From contig CAKREB010000012.1 in the NCBI GenBank assembly GCA_934317005.1, positions 38,216 through 102,215 on the forward strand: a stretch of 64,000 nt of DNA, in the 5' to 3' direction. Position numbers and translations under genes: made by a program. Origin of the DNA: an uncultured Lachnospiraceae bacterium (GTDB lineage Bacteria > Bacillota > Clostridia > Lachnospirales > Lachnospiraceae). Within the stretch, counting starts at the first letter, position 1; each line of letters opens with the position of its first letter. Positions 8,576-18,281 of this stretch are shown piece after piece. Below the pieces are notes generated by a model, which saw nothing but the letters and a program-made list of their open reading frames with translations, was not told the DNA's origin and ran no database searches.

Positions 8576-10792
8576 CTATTCTTCGTCCTCTGTTTCGTGC
8601 ATCAGAGGTTCAAAGGTGCGGGAAGAGTGTGTGGTATGTTTTTTGCTTTCGGCAACGGCAACTGCCTGCTCGCAGAAATACTGTTGTGAGTTTAAGCTGT
8701 TCTTACCACGTTTGTGCAGATGGAGATAAGAACCGTCCGGCTGCATGATGCGTGCCTTTACGTTATCACGAAGCTGGATATCCAATATATCAATAACTTC
8801 CTGCTTCAACACAGAGTCTTCCACAGGAAACAGGATTTCTACACGTTTATCCAGATTACGAGGCATCCAGTCAGCACTTCCCATATAGACCTCTTCAAAG
8901 CCGTTGTTATGGAAGTAATAGATACGGCTGTGCTCTAAGAAATCACCAACGATCGAACGTACACTGATATTTTCACTGATGCCCGGAATACCGACTTTTA
9001 GGCAGCAGATTCCGCGTACCACAAGCTCGATCTTTACACCGGCTGCAGAAGCTTCATAAAGAGCAGAAATAATCTCAGCATCACAAAGAGAATTCATTTT
9101 TGCCTTAATAAAAGCCTTTTTGCCTGCCTTTGCAAAATCCCGTTCTCTGTTGATCATCTGAATAAAACGGTCACGAAGCCAGATTGGAGCAACGATCAAC
9201 TTGTTCCAGACAGCCGGCTCGGAATATCCGGAAAGCATGTTAAAGACAGCCGTAGCATCTTCGCCGATAGCTTTTTGCTGTGTCAAAAGTCCCATATCCG
9301 TATAAAGCTTTGCTGTGCTGTCATTATAGTTTCCAGTGCCCAGATGGACGTAACGGCGGATACCGTCTTCTTCCTTGCGGACGACTAATGTAATCTTACT
9401 ATGTGTCTTTAAACCAACCAGACCATAGATAACATGACAGCCGGCTTTTTCTAGCTTTCTTGCCCAGATAATATTGTTTTCCTCATCAAATCGTGCCTTT
9501 AACTCAACTAAAACCGTTACCTGCTTTCCGTTTTCAGCGGCGGCGGCAAGAGAAGCAATGATAGGAGAGTTGCTGCTGACACGATATAAGGTCTGTTTGA
9601 TCGCAAGAACATCCGGATCTTTTGCTGCCTGACGGACAAAGTCAACGACAGGATCAAAGGTTTCATATGGGTGATGAAGCAGCACATCGTGATCTCTGAT
9701 CTGATCGAAGAGATGTTCGTCACCATTTAACCACTTTGCCGGCTGTGGTGTATATTTTTTGCTGCGCAGGTGTTCATAGCCTTCTAAGCCGGACATTTTC
9801 ATTAAGAAGGTCAGATCAAGCGGCCCGTTGATCTTAAAGATATCCACTTCGTTAATGTGAAGCTCATCCTTTAAGGTCTGTAAGAGGTGTTCGTCAATTG
9901 ATTCTTCTACTTCCAGTCGGATTGCTTCTCCCCATTGACGTTTTTTGAGCTGGCGTTCAATCTCAATCAGCAGATCAGCAGCTTCGTCCTCTTCAATCGT
10001 AAGATCGGCATTACGCATGATACGATATGGAAAGACAGAGAGTACCTCATAATTTAAAAATAATTTTTCAATATTCTTTTCGATGATCTGTTCCAGTAAA
10101 ATAAATGTTTTGTCATATTCATCACTGGAAGGAATCTCGACAAAGCGGGGAAGAACAGAAGGAACCTGAACGGTCGCAAAATCAATATCTGTATTTTCCT
10201 TTTTCTTCTTTCCGGTATGTGACATGTATAATTCACGGAAGTGTCCCTTTTTCTCATCTGACTTTTCATGCAGCTTTGTCTGCAACAAGGCACCGATATT
10301 TAAAGATTTGTTGCGAATCAGTGGAAATGGACGGGAAGAATCTACTGCCATCGGTGTCAACACCGGATATACCTCTGACTTAAAATAGTTATCGACATAT
10401 TGTGCCTGCTCATGGCTAAGCTCTTCATGGTGATCGATGATACAGATGCGTTCCTTTTTTAAGCTTGGAATCAGCATTTTGTTATAGGTATCATACTGAT
10501 CTTTTACTAATTTATGTGTCCTTTTGTTGATTTCTTCTAACTGCTTTTGTGGTGTCATACCGGCAATATCTTTTTTGGTATAATTTACCTGAACCATATC
10601 CTTTAGGGAAGCAACACGGATCATAAAAAACTCATCTAAGTTTGATGCGGTGATGCTTAAAAATTTAAGACGATCCAGCAAAGGAATGGTTTTATCCTGT
10701 GCTTCCTCTAAAACACGATAGTTAAAAGAAATCCAACTAAGTTCTCTGTTATAAAAATATTCAGGTTTTGAATAAATGGATTTATTTACCAT
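8576..10792 (-). CDS. ppk1: Polyphosphate kinase 1
   Basis: Reversibly polymerises the gamma-phosphate of ATP into polyphosphate. Seen: N-terminal FYNRELSWISFN signature, the head domain, and two phospholipase-D-like C-terminal domains with the probable phospho-histidine in GLKTHSKITL and the second conserved His in EHSRIYYFHN. Start ATG 10792 is preferred over 10843 because GAGG at 10799-10802 is six bases upstream; this gives 738 aa. The C-terminal tail (about 50 residues) is Ser/His/Lys-rich and looks lineage-specific. It lies 88 bases behind ppx in the same direction, forming a polyphosphate synthesis/degradation operon. Confidence 0.96.
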   Translation of the reverse strand: MVNKSIYSKPEYFYNRELSWISFNYRVLEEAQDKTIPLLDRLKFLSITASNLDEFFMIRVASLKDMVQVNYTKKDIAGMTPQKQLEEINKRTHKLVKDQYDTYNKMLIPSLKKERICIIDHHEELSHEQAQYVDNYFKSEVYPVLTPMAVDSSRPFPLIRNKSLNIGALLQTKLHEKSDEKKGHFRELYMSHTGKKKKENTDIDFATVQVPSVLPRFVEIPSSDEYDKTFILLEQIIEKNIEKLFLNYEVLSVFPYRIMRNADLTIEEDEAADLLIEIERQLKKRQWGEAIRLEVEESIDEHLLQTLKDELHINEVDIFKINGPLDLTFLMKMSGLEGYEHLRSKKYTPQPAKWLNGDEHLFDQIRDHDVLLHHPYETFDPVVDFVRQAAKDPDVLAIKQTLYRVSSNSPIIASLAAAAENGKQVTVLVELKARFDEENNIIWARKLEKAGCHVIYGLVGLKTHSKITLVVRKEEDGIRRYVHLGTGNYNDSTAKLYTDMGLLTQQKAIGEDATAVFNMLSGYSEPAVWNKLIVAPIWLRDRFIQMINRERDFAKAGKKAFIKAKMNSLCDAEIISALYEASAAGVKIELVVRGICCLKVGIPGISENISVRSIVGDFLEHSRIYYFHNNGFEEVYMGSADWMPRNLDKRVEILFPVEDSVLKQEVIDILDIQLRDNVKARIMQPDGSYLHLHKRGKNSLNSQQYFCEQAVAVAESKKHTTHSSRTFEPLMHETEDEE

Positions 10793-10880
10793 AATAATCC
10801 TCATTTCTGCGCACGTTTTTTGCGTGTAACAAGTTTGTGTCAAGTGCGCGCAGACACAAATTCTGCATGTGAAAATTTGC

Positions 10881-12452
10881 TTAAAATTCTTTTTTCTGTT
10901 TTAACAATGGCTGGATACCAAAGACTTCTTCAAAAAAGTCTGCGGAGTTTGCAAAAATTCCCTGCTCTAAGGTAATGTCATATAAGGTATGTCCTGTGAT
11001 ATACAGGGTGTTGTTACGGCATACTATTGTTACATTGCGGAATTTCTGACGATGACTGCGATCCATCGCATCTGCAAGTCGTAAGATTGCATTTAACTTT
11101 GCGATTTTAATATAATCCTCTTTTTCAAATACATCGTCCATCTCGGCAAATTGAGGAAAATCTCCGGTAGTATAGCGGACGATGGCAGCAACGATCATGC
11201 GCTGCTTATGCGAAATGCCAATGATTTCGGTGGAGGTGACGATTTTATAAGAATTTTCACCTACCTCATTCAGATTAATAAAAGCTCCACAGTTATGAAG
11301 GATTGTTGCAATCTGAAGCAGAAGACGTTCCTGTCTTGTCAGATTGTTTTGTTTTTTCACGGTATCAAATATCTTTAAGGCAATCTGCTCTACCAGTCCG
11401 TTATGCTTCGGACTGCAGCAGTAGCGTGCCGCTATCTGACGGGATGCGGAAAGAATATCATCAGCGAAGCTGTGCGCCGGAATAATATGCGCTTTTCTTT
11501 CTGCAAAATCAGCAGCCATACCGTCACATAGTGTAATACCGGAAAGCCACATCTGTTCTGCCTGTGTTTCTTCAAAAATATTATGATAGATCATTGCCGT
11601 AGGCAGAAGAAGAGAGGCTTTATCCGGATTGATATTTAATTCTTTGCTTAATTCTTCCGGTTTTTGTGAACTGATCGCCTGATAAAACTCTTCGTACTGC
11701 GAGCGGTTTACGGAATCTTTTTTAGTGCCCTTTGCATCAAAAGGAATCAGTTTGCCAAAATGATGGGTAGAGAGGTATTTTACAAAGCTGGAAAGCTGAT
11801 TACCAACGGCAATAATATTTTTAATCTTGATATCCTTTAGATAAAGCTGTGCAAACACATGGAGATCATGAAAAATATATTCATAAATTAAATTTTGATA
11901 ATTATCAGTAGTATTGTACATATCCTGCAAAATCTCCTGAATACGGAGAGAGCCAAGCATGATATTCTGCGTTGCGATCAAAGCATTTTTGTCAAAAAGG
12001 GAAAGCTGTATGCTGCCGCCACCGACATCTGCTAAAAGAGTTCCTTTCTGGATCAGTTTGTGAAAAGAATTTTGCGTCAAAGCGATTGCCTTATAACAGA
12101 GATAGCGCTGTTCTGAATTGCTGAGTATCTTAATGAGAAAGCCGGTACGCTGTTTGATCTGATCTAAAACGATCAGATTGTTATCGGCTTCGCGCAGTGC
12201 ACTGGTAGCAGTGATCATATAATCACGGACGCCGTATTCCTTCATTTTTAAAGAAAATCCATTTAAGATCTTACAAAGCTTTTCAATGGAATGATAACTG
12301 ATATGCTTGGTTGAATATGTTTCATAACCGAGCCGGGATGTATGGTGAACATGGTCTAATTGCTTTATGCCATTATGCTTAGAAATTTCATAAATACGAA
12401 GTGTCGTTTCATGAGAACCGACATCGATAGCTGCAAATGTTGTGATTGCCAT
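10881..12452 (-). CDS. ppx: Exopolyphosphatase / pppGpp phosphatase family (Ppx/GppA)
   Basis: Actin-fold phosphatase cleaving terminal phosphate from polyphosphate or pppGpp. Phosphate-binding motifs AAIDVGSHETTLRIYE and LLADVGGGSIQLS are seen, with a conserved Glu in ATSALREADN, followed by an HD-like helical C-terminal domain (ILHNCGAFINLNE). Start ATG 12452 is chosen for its AAGGTGGG site (12462-12469); an upstream ATG at 12578 would add 42 residues without homology. Length 523 aa, usual for two-domain members. Which substrate it prefers cannot be read from sequence; pairing with ppk favours polyphosphate. Confidence 0.92.
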   Translation of the reverse strand: MAITTFAAIDVGSHETTLRIYEISKHNGIKQLDHVHHTSRLGYETYSTKHISYHSIEKLCKILNGFSLKMKEYGVRDYMITATSALREADNNLIVLDQIKQRTGFLIKILSNSEQRYLCYKAIALTQNSFHKLIQKGTLLADVGGGSIQLSLFDKNALIATQNIMLGSLRIQEILQDMYNTTDNYQNLIYEYIFHDLHVFAQLYLKDIKIKNIIAVGNQLSSFVKYLSTHHFGKLIPFDAKGTKKDSVNRSQYEEFYQAISSQKPEELSKELNINPDKASLLLPTAMIYHNIFEETQAEQMWLSGITLCDGMAADFAERKAHIIPAHSFADDILSASRQIAARYCCSPKHNGLVEQIALKIFDTVKKQNNLTRQERLLLQIATILHNCGAFINLNEVGENSYKIVTSTEIIGISHKQRMIVAAIVRYTTGDFPQFAEMDDVFEKEDYIKIAKLNAILRLADAMDRSHRQKFRNVTIVCRNNTLYITGHTLYDITLEQGIFANSADFFEEVFGIQPLLKQKKEF

Positions 12453-12874
12453 AATAAATTTCCCACCTTCCTTTCGTATTTTTATAGATCTTTTGATCCC
12501 AATTGGTGCTACGGATTGCACCATTGCCAAGAGCAATTCCTGCAATCCTGCTTTTGAACCTAGCATCATTATTATCATAATATTACGACATTTGTCAGAA
12601 AAAAACCAGTATTTTTTAGTTATGTTTCACAAATTTTACATAGATTTTTCGCGCAATTCTTCTATATTTTACAGTGGTCACATTTTGAAGATATTTTTAA
12701 AATTTAAAACTGCGCAGACAGTGGCAATATTTAGAAAATATATGCTGTGATTCTCCATTTTTTGCGTATAATTTCGCGATAAATATGGAATGAATATAAT
12801 CGAGCAACTATTGAAAATAATTATAAAAGCAAAATACATGCAGTAAGGAGTGTGTGTAGAAAAGGGGGAATTTA
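12453..12874. other. Divergent intergenic region between ppx (-) and eno (+)
   Basis: AT-rich 422 bases. On the - strand CTGACA (12593-12598) and GATAAT (12571-12576) with a 16-base spacer form a plausible ppx promoter. On the + strand TATAAT hexamers occur at 12767 and 12795, but neither has a good -35 box. A GGGGG-containing ribosome site lies just before eno. No further gene or clear RNA structure seen. Confidence 0.6.
12571..12598 (-). promoter_or_regulatory. Candidate promoter of the ppx-ppk operon
   Basis: Minus-strand CTGACA, 16 bases, GATAAT, about 120 bases upstream of the ppx start. Confidence 0.5.
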
Positions 12875-14167
12875 ATGAGCATGTATCAGATTCAGGACGT
12901 AATAGGAAGACAGATCATAGATTCCAGAGGAAATCCGACTGTGGAAGCAGAAGTAGTATTAAAATGCAGGATTAAGGGAACAGGAGCCTGTCCAAGCGGA
13001 GCTTCTACCGGTATTTATGAGGCACATGAGCTTCGGGATGGTGGAAGTGATTATCTGGGAAAAGGCGTGAAAAAGGCAGTGGAAAATATAACTGGGGAAA
13101 TTGCACCGGCACTGATCGGCATGGATGTTAGAGATTGCTATGCGATAGACCGTAAGATGTGTGAAATAGACGGTACATCGGATAAGAGTAAGCTTGGAGC
13201 AAATGCGATATTAGCTGTTTCAATCGCTGCAGCGTGTGCAGCCGCAAAGTGTCAGAATATGCCTTTGTACCGCTATTTGGGAGGAGTGAGCGCAACCGTT
13301 CTTCCGGTGCCAATGATGAATATTTTAAATGGTGGGGCGCATGCAACGAATACGGTAGATACACAGGAGTTTATGATCATGCCGGTAGGAGCCTGCTGCT
13401 TTTTAGAGGGAATGCGTCAGTGTTGTGAGGTGTATCATACGCTGCAAAGTATTTTGAAGAAGAAAAAGCTTGCGACTTCTGTTGGTGATGAGGGTGGCTT
13501 TGCACCGGATCTTGGAAGTGATGCAGAAACGATCGAGCTGATCTTGGAAGCTGTTGAGAGTGCCGGTTATGTGGCAGGAAAAGATTTTGTGCTGGCGTTA
13601 GATGCTGCTGCCAGTGAGTGGAAGGGAAGTCATGCAGGAGAATATTGTTTGCCAAAGTCGAAGCAGACGCTGTCGACGCAGGAGCTGATCAGACATTGGA
13701 AGGAGCTGTGCAGACAGTACCCGATCGCTTCCATTGAAGATCCTTTGGACGAAGAGGACTGGGAAGGTTGGAAAACGATTACGGCAGAGCTGGGTCATAA
13801 AGTACAGTTAGTGGGGGATGATCTTTTTGTTACCAATACAAAACGTCTGCAAAAAGGAATCGATAGTGGCTGTGGAAATTCCATTTTGATCAAACTCAAT
13901 CAGATTGGCACACTTTCTGAAACGATGGATGCGATTAAGTTAGCAAAAAAGAATGGGTATACGTCAATCATTTCGCATCGTTCTGGGGAAACGGAGGATA
14001 CCACGATAGCAGATCTTTCCGTAGCGCTAAATGCCGGACAGATTAAAACCGGTGCGCCGTGCAGAAGTGAAAGAACAGCAAAGTATAACAGGCTTCTTAA
14101 AATAGAAGAACAGCTTGGAAACGCAGCAATGTATTTAGGAATGAAAGCATTTCAGAATAAGCATTAA
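12875..14167 (+). CDS. eno: Enolase
   Basis: Converts 2-phosphoglycerate to phosphoenolpyruvate. 430 aa, full length. N-terminal DSRGNPTVEAEV and PSGASTG loop are present. The active-site set is complete: QEFMIMP Glu, GDEGGFAP Glu, LALDAAASE Asp, IEDPLDEEDW Glu, VGDDLFVTN Asp, LIKLNQIGT Lys and ISHRSGETEDT His. It differs from common bacterial enolases in some usually invariant loops, for example NGGAHATNTVDTQEF instead of the NGGxHADNNVDxQEF pattern, so it may be a diverged or second copy. The start follows a GGGGG-type site. Confidence 0.95.
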   Translation: MSMYQIQDVIGRQIIDSRGNPTVEAEVVLKCRIKGTGACPSGASTGIYEAHELRDGGSDYLGKGVKKAVENITGEIAPALIGMDVRDCYAIDRKMCEIDGTSDKSKLGANAILAVSIAAACAAAKCQNMPLYRYLGGVSATVLPVPMMNILNGGAHATNTVDTQEFMIMPVGACCFLEGMRQCCEVYHTLQSILKKKKLATSVGDEGGFAPDLGSDAETIELILEAVESAGYVAGKDFVLALDAAASEWKGSHAGEYCLPKSKQTLSTQELIRHWKELCRQYPIASIEDPLDEEDWEGWKTITAELGHKVQLVGDDLFVTNTKRLQKGIDSGCGNSILIKLNQIGTLSETMDAIKLAKKNGYTSIISHRSGETEDTTIADLSVALNAGQIKTGAPCRSERTAKYNRLLKIEEQLGNAAMYLGMKAFQNKH

Positions 14168-14203
14168 AAACAGTTAAAAAACGAAAAGGGTATGTTGTGT
14201 AAT

Positions 14204-14219
14204 TATCATGGACATGATA
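14204..14219. promoter_or_regulatory. Inverted repeat upstream of the gamma-CA-like gene
   Basis: TATCATG, two bases, CATGATA in the 111-base gap after eno. It is symmetric like a dimeric repressor site, but no clear promoter boxes overlap it. Confidence 0.3.
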
Positions 14220-14278
14220 CGATATGCAATGTGGTATATATCACAAAAAGCCTGAAAAAAGAAGTGAGGAAGAAACAA

Positions 14279-14758
14279 ATGAAAAGCATAGAAAAGTCTG
14301 TATTTATCGCACCAAGTGCAGATGTTCTTGGTGATGTTACGATGAAAGAGGATGCAAGTATCTGGTTTCATGCGACGGTGCGTGCAGATGCAGATTCCAT
14401 TTATATCGGGAGAGGAAGCAACATACAGGATAACTGTGTCTTACACGTGGATCGTGGATATCCTGTAAGGATCGGAGAATACGTCACGGTCGGGCATGGC
14501 GCGGTTGTACACGGATGTACGATCGGAGATCATTCTCTGATCGGCATGGGAGCTATCCTGCTAAATGGATGTAAGATTGGGAAAAACTGTATTGTCGGTG
14601 CCGGCGCTTTAGTAACAGGTGGTATGGAGATCCCTGACGGTTCCGTTGTGCTTGGAAATCCGGGGAAAATAAAGCGTGGCATCCGCGAAGAAGAAATTAC
14701 GCACAATATAGAAAATGCCAGATTATATATAGAGGAAGCAAAGACCTACCTGGGATAG
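14279..14758 (+). CDS. Gamma-class carbonic anhydrase-like hexapeptide protein
   Basis: 159-residue left-handed beta-helix protein of the gamma carbonic anhydrase/YrdA/PaaY group, expected to be a homotrimer. The three His residues that bind metal in true gamma carbonic anhydrases have candidates: VLHVDRG, VGHGAVV and VVHGCTIG. Isoleucine-rich hexapeptide repeats run through residues 10-130. ATG 14279 is selected for GAGGA at 14266 with eight-base spacing; the upstream ATG at 14192 lacks a ribosome site. Metal binding is plausible, but carbonic anhydrase activity is often absent in this group. Confidence 0.85.
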   Translation: MKSIEKSVFIAPSADVLGDVTMKEDASIWFHATVRADADSIYIGRGSNIQDNCVLHVDRGYPVRIGEYVTVGHGAVVHGCTIGDHSLIGMGAILLNGCKIGKNCIVGAGALVTGGMEIPDGSVVLGNPGKIKRGIREEEITHNIENARLYIEEAKTYLG

Positions 14759-14795
14759 GGCAAAATATCAGATGACAATTAAAAATATAAGAAAT

Positions 14796-14830
14796 AAAAG
14801 GCTGGTGCAGATAAAATGCATCAGTCTTTT
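14796..14830 (+). terminator. Intrinsic terminator after the gamma-CA-like gene
   Basis: A 14-base stem beginning AAAAGGCTGG and ending CAGTCTTTT, with two G-T wobbles, a loop of about seven bases and T-rich 3' side. Confidence 0.8.
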
Positions 14831-14937
14831 ATTTGGCTGGAAAGCAATCTTTTGATTTGTCAGTTATTATTGCGGGAAGGTTCCCTCATATGGTAGAATG
14901 TGTGTTAGAAAAAGCACTTATGACAGGAGTGATAAGG

Positions 14938-15849
14938 ATGACATTAAATCAGCTAAAATATGCGATTGTTGTGGCGGGGGAAAACTCGCTGAATGAAGCA
15001 GCCAAAAAGCTGTATATTTCACAGCCAAGCCTTTCTAGTGCAATCCATTCGCTGGAAGAAGAGATTGGTATTGAACTTTTTATCCGTTCTAAGTCAGGCA
15101 TTACCCTGACAGCGGAGGGAACGGTTTTTATCGGATATGCCAGACAGGTTGTAGAACAGTATGAACTTTTGGATGCACGCTATATTTCAAAGAAAAATAT
15201 TAAAAAGAAGTTTAGTGTATCGATGCAGCATTATACTTTTGCGGTGAATGCCTTTGTCGAGATGGTAAAGCACTACGGAATGGATGAGTACGAGTTCGAG
15301 GTACATGAAACAAAAACCTATGAAGTAATTGAAAATGTGAAAAACCATAAAAGCGAGATAGGTATCTTATATATCAATGATTTTAATGAACAGGTGTTAA
15401 ACAAGATTTTTGCAGAGAGCAGATTAGTCTTTCATCCGCTTTTAGAGTGTGGCGTGTATGTCTATATGTGGAGCGGACATCCACTGGCAGGCAGAAAAGA
15501 GATCGCATTAGAGGAGTTAAAGGAGTATCCGTGTCTTGCCTTTGATCAGGGGGAACATAATTCGTTTTATTTTGCAGAGGAGGTTTTAAGCACATATGAG
15601 TATAAGCGGCTGATACGTGCCAACGACCGTGCAACCTTACTTAATCTTATGGTCGGTCTGAATGGTTATACCTTATGCTCCGGCATTATCTGTGAAGAAT
15701 TAAATGGAACAGACTACTGCGCAGTCAAGCTAAAGTCTGAGGAAAAGATGACGATAGGATATGTTGCAAGAAAGGACGTCCGTATCAGTGAGATCGGGCA
15801 GAAGTATCTGGAAGAAGTGGCAAAATATAAGGATAAAATATTGCATTGA
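14938..15849 (+). CDS. LysR-family transcriptional regulator
   Basis: 303-residue regulator. The winged helix-turn-helix is at residues 1-60 (LNQLKYAIVVAGE..., SLNEAAKKLYISQPSLS), followed by the linker helix and a periplasmic-binding-like effector domain. ATG 14938 has AGGAG at 14925-14929, eight bases away; an upstream in-frame start at 14833 overlaps the preceding terminator and is rejected. LysR proteins usually act on a neighbouring gene, but no divergent partner exists here; the HAD hydrolase 73 bases downstream is the nearest same-strand gene. Effector unknown. Confidence 0.9.
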   Translation: MTLNQLKYAIVVAGENSLNEAAKKLYISQPSLSSAIHSLEEEIGIELFIRSKSGITLTAEGTVFIGYARQVVEQYELLDARYISKKNIKKKFSVSMQHYTFAVNAFVEMVKHYGMDEYEFEVHETKTYEVIENVKNHKSEIGILYINDFNEQVLNKIFAESRLVFHPLLECGVYVYMWSGHPLAGRKEIALEELKEYPCLAFDQGEHNSFYFAEEVLSTYEYKRLIRANDRATLLNLMVGLNGYTLCSGIICEELNGTDYCAVKLKSEEKMTIGYVARKDVRISEIGQKYLEEVAKYKDKILH

Positions 15850-15922
15850 TCACATCAGTGCCATCATACCGCAACGGCATCACGACAGGATTGGAAAGTC
15901 AAAGAAAGAAGAATGAAAGCAA

Positions 15923-16657
15923 ATGAAATATACAAACTATATATTTGATCTTTACGGTACATTGGTGGATATCCATACCAATGAAAAAAAGATAGATCTA
16001 TGGCGCAAGTTTGCAAACGTGCTTGCAATGTTTGGCGCAGAGTATGAACCGAAAGAACTGCGGACATGTTACAAAGAAATGGTAAAGGAAGAACAGGACA
16101 GATTGTTAAAAAGGTATCTGGAACAGGGAAAAAAGGTACGATTATCAGATATTGAGATTAAGTTAGAATTTGTATTCTGGCGTCTGCTATGGCAGAAGGG
16201 TGTACAGCGTGATGTAAGCGAAGTGTATGATCTGGCTGTGTTTTTCAGGGCACTGTCGCTGGAAAAGCTTACGCTCTTTGATGGTGCAAAAGAACTGCTT
16301 AAAAATCTGAAGCAGGCCGGGAAAAAGATATATCTGTTATCGAATGCGCAGAGGATCTTTACAGAGCCTGAGATGAAACGTCTGGGAATCTACGATCTGT
16401 TTGATGGAATTTTATATTCCTCCGATACAGGCTTTCAAAAGCCGTCACCGTATTTTTATGAAGAACTGTTTGTGCGCTTTTCTTTACAAAAAGAAGAATC
16501 CGTGATGATAGGAAATGATCGCTTTGCTGATGCAGGTGGGGCAGAACAGTTTGGAATAGACAGTATGTATATAGAAACAGAACAATCTACTCCGTTTACG
16601 GGAAGTCTGCCAAAGAACTGCAGAAAGATTTCTTCTTTGGCAGAAGTTATAGCCTAA
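15923..16657 (+). CDS. HAD-superfamily hydrolase (subfamily IA)
   Basis: 244-residue phosphatase-fold protein. Motif I reads FDLYGTLVD, with Tyr at the second Asp position as in haloacid-dehalogenase-type members. Motif II Ser is in YLLSNAQ, motif III Lys in the FQKPSP region, and motif IV in MIGNDRFADAGGA. The alpha-helical cap lies between residues 20 and 105. Substrate cannot be predicted; related proteins act on small phosphorylated metabolites or nucleotides. It is followed by a palindromic hairpin at 16660. Confidence 0.85.
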   Translation: MKYTNYIFDLYGTLVDIHTNEKKIDLWRKFANVLAMFGAEYEPKELRTCYKEMVKEEQDRLLKRYLEQGKKVRLSDIEIKLEFVFWRLLWQKGVQRDVSEVYDLAVFFRALSLEKLTLFDGAKELLKNLKQAGKKIYLLSNAQRIFTEPEMKRLGIYDLFDGILYSSDTGFQKPSPYFYEELFVRFSLQKEESVMIGNDRFADAGGAEQFGIDSMYIETEQSTPFTGSLPKNCRKISSLAEVIA

Positions 16658-16659
16658 GA

Positions 16660-16680
16660 GGCAGCTTTTGAAAAGCTGCC
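16660..16680 (+). terminator. Palindromic hairpin after the HAD gene
   Basis: GGCAGCTTTT and AAAAGCTGCC arms around a single base. There is no T-run immediately after, so it is a weak or non-canonical terminator. Confidence 0.5.
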
Positions 16681-16731
16681 GTGGCTGATTACTTTTATAT
16701 GAAACTTTTTTTGGGATGAAGGATTTATGTT

Positions 16732-16760
16732 TTGACATAAGAATGAAAAATGTGTATAAT
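16732..16760 (+). promoter_or_regulatory. Consensus sigma-A promoter of the GS-like/ANTAR/carAB operon
   Basis: TTGACA (16732-16737), exactly 17 bases, TATAAT (16755-16760). Predicted start about 16767, giving a leader of about 165 bases. Confidence 0.9.
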
Positions 16761-16766
16761 AGATGA

Positions 16767-16932
16767 AATGCGTAAATTGGAGTAGTTCGGACAATTTTAG
16801 AACTGCAAAAAGAAAAATGCGTAAAAAAGCGTAGACACAGCAATGGGCTTTATTGCTTGATAAAGTGGGATATTCGGGAAAGACTTCTATAGGATAGTGA
16901 CATAAATTACGACAGAAAGGAATGGTATTAAA
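16767..16932 (+). other. Long 5' leader of the GS-like operon
   Basis: Two short helices compete: AAATTG (16774-16779) with CAATTT (16792-16797), or AGTTC (16784-16788) with GAACT (16800-16804). Further down is AGCAAT/ATTGCT around GGGCTTT (16839-16857). No intrinsic terminator and no A1/G4 hexaloop hairpin was found here. Confidence 0.4.
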
Positions 16933-18246
16933 ATGGCGAAGTATTCCAGACAGGATATTTACGACTTAATTGAAGAAGAAGATATTGAGTTTATTCGTTT
17001 GCAATTCACTGATATTGCCGGAAATTTAAAAAATATGGCGACAACCATTGATCAGATTGATAAGATCTTAGATGGCAAGTGCAAATTTGATTGTGCCGCA
17101 ATTGATGGTTTTCGTGGAATGGGATATGAGGAGTTGTTTTTGATTCCTGATTTAGATACATTTGTGATATTCCCGTGGCGTCCTCAGAATGGCAAAGTAG
17201 CACGTTTTATTTGTGACGTGGTTAAGCCGGATGGGACGCCTTTTGACGGTGACAGCAGGTATATATTAAAGAAAGCGATCAGTCAGGCAAAGGAAATGGG
17301 GTTTGAACTGGATGTGGCAGTGAAAAATGAATTTTTCTTATTTGACCTGGGTGAGAATGGACAGCCGACCAATCATACCAGTGAGAAGGGCGGCTATTTT
17401 GATATAGGCCCGACAGATGGAGGCGAGAATACACGTCGTGACATGGTACTGTATCTGGCTGACATGGGAATCGAAGTGGAATCTTCCTATCATTCCGATG
17501 AGGCAGCACAGCATGTCTTAGATCTGACACATGTTGATGCACTGCATATGGCAGATGATATTATGACAACACGTCTGGTAGTAAGAACTGTGGCAAGAAG
17601 ACATGGAGTGCATGGAACTTTTATGCCGAAGCCGAGAGAAAATGTTCAGGGTTCCGGAGCACATTATACTTTTTCACTGCGTGATGCAAGTGGAAGAAAT
17701 GTCTTTACGGATAAGAACGATAAACTGGGAGTCAGCAAAGAGGGTTATCATTTTATGGCAGGCATCCTGAATCATATTGCGAGTATGTCGTTGGTCAACA
17801 ATCCAATCGTAAATTCGTATAAGCGACTGATTCCGGGCTATCTGGCACCTGTTTCGGTAGGCTGGTCTTCTACCAACAGCAGTCCGTTGATCCGTCTGAC
17901 ATCAATCGGCGGTGATGGGGCAAGAATCGTGTTAAGAAGTCCGGACGGAGCGGCAAATCCATATCTGGTAATCGCAGCATGTTTGTGTGCCGGACTGGAT
18001 GGTATCAGACAGAAGTTAGAGCCGCCTGTCTGCATGGATGATCAGATAGAGGATGTTGGAAATGTTGAGAAGCTGCCAAGGACACTTCATGAAGCTGTTT
18101 CACAGTTTAAGAAAGATACATTTTTACATGAGGCGTTAGGAGAGCATATTGCAAGACATCTGATCCATACAAAGGACGAGGAGTGGAATGAGTATTGCAA
18201 GCAGGTAACGAAGTGGGAAAAAGACCGTTACCTGGGAACTGTATAA
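16933..18246 (+). CDS. Glutamine synthetase I-like protein, probably catalytically dead
   Basis: 437 aa, collinear with GlnA of B. subtilis from the first residues (MAKYSRQDI, FIRLQFTDI) to the end, so the fold is GS-I. Active-site positions are largely replaced. Where GS-I has a Glu-Pro-Glu metal motif there is KNE (residues 131-133, only E133 kept). The two Glu of the next metal motif are S188 and V195. The flap Glu in PGYEAP is L304 (PGYLAP). The NRS arginine is S316. The Glu of R-x-E-x-R is V333 (RIVLR). His in GSGAH (244) and the NSYKR segment remain. I infer a structural or glutamine-sensing role rather than synthesis. First gene of an operon with an ANTAR regulator and carAB; SD AGAAAGGAA upstream. 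Confidence 0.85.
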   Translation: MAKYSRQDIYDLIEEEDIEFIRLQFTDIAGNLKNMATTIDQIDKILDGKCKFDCAAIDGFRGMGYEELFLIPDLDTFVIFPWRPQNGKVARFICDVVKPDGTPFDGDSRYILKKAISQAKEMGFELDVAVKNEFFLFDLGENGQPTNHTSEKGGYFDIGPTDGGENTRRDMVLYLADMGIEVESSYHSDEAAQHVLDLTHVDALHMADDIMTTRLVVRTVARRHGVHGTFMPKPRENVQGSGAHYTFSLRDASGRNVFTDKNDKLGVSKEGYHFMAGILNHIASMSLVNNPIVNSYKRLIPGYLAPVSVGWSSTNSSPLIRLTSIGGDGARIVLRSPDGAANPYLVIAACLCAGLDGIRQKLEPPVCMDDQIEDVGNVEKLPRTLHEAVSQFKKDTFLHEALGEHIARHLIHTKDEEWNEYCKQVTKWEKDRYLGTV

Positions 18247-18281
18247 ATAAGCATCATTACACAAAGATAGGAGGTTTCTGC

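Noticed and set aside
16767..16932. ANTAR dual-hairpin target in the GS-like operon leader
   Set aside because: I checked candidate A-N-N-G-N-N loops for complementary flanks and found none with a stem of four or more bases; there is also no terminator.
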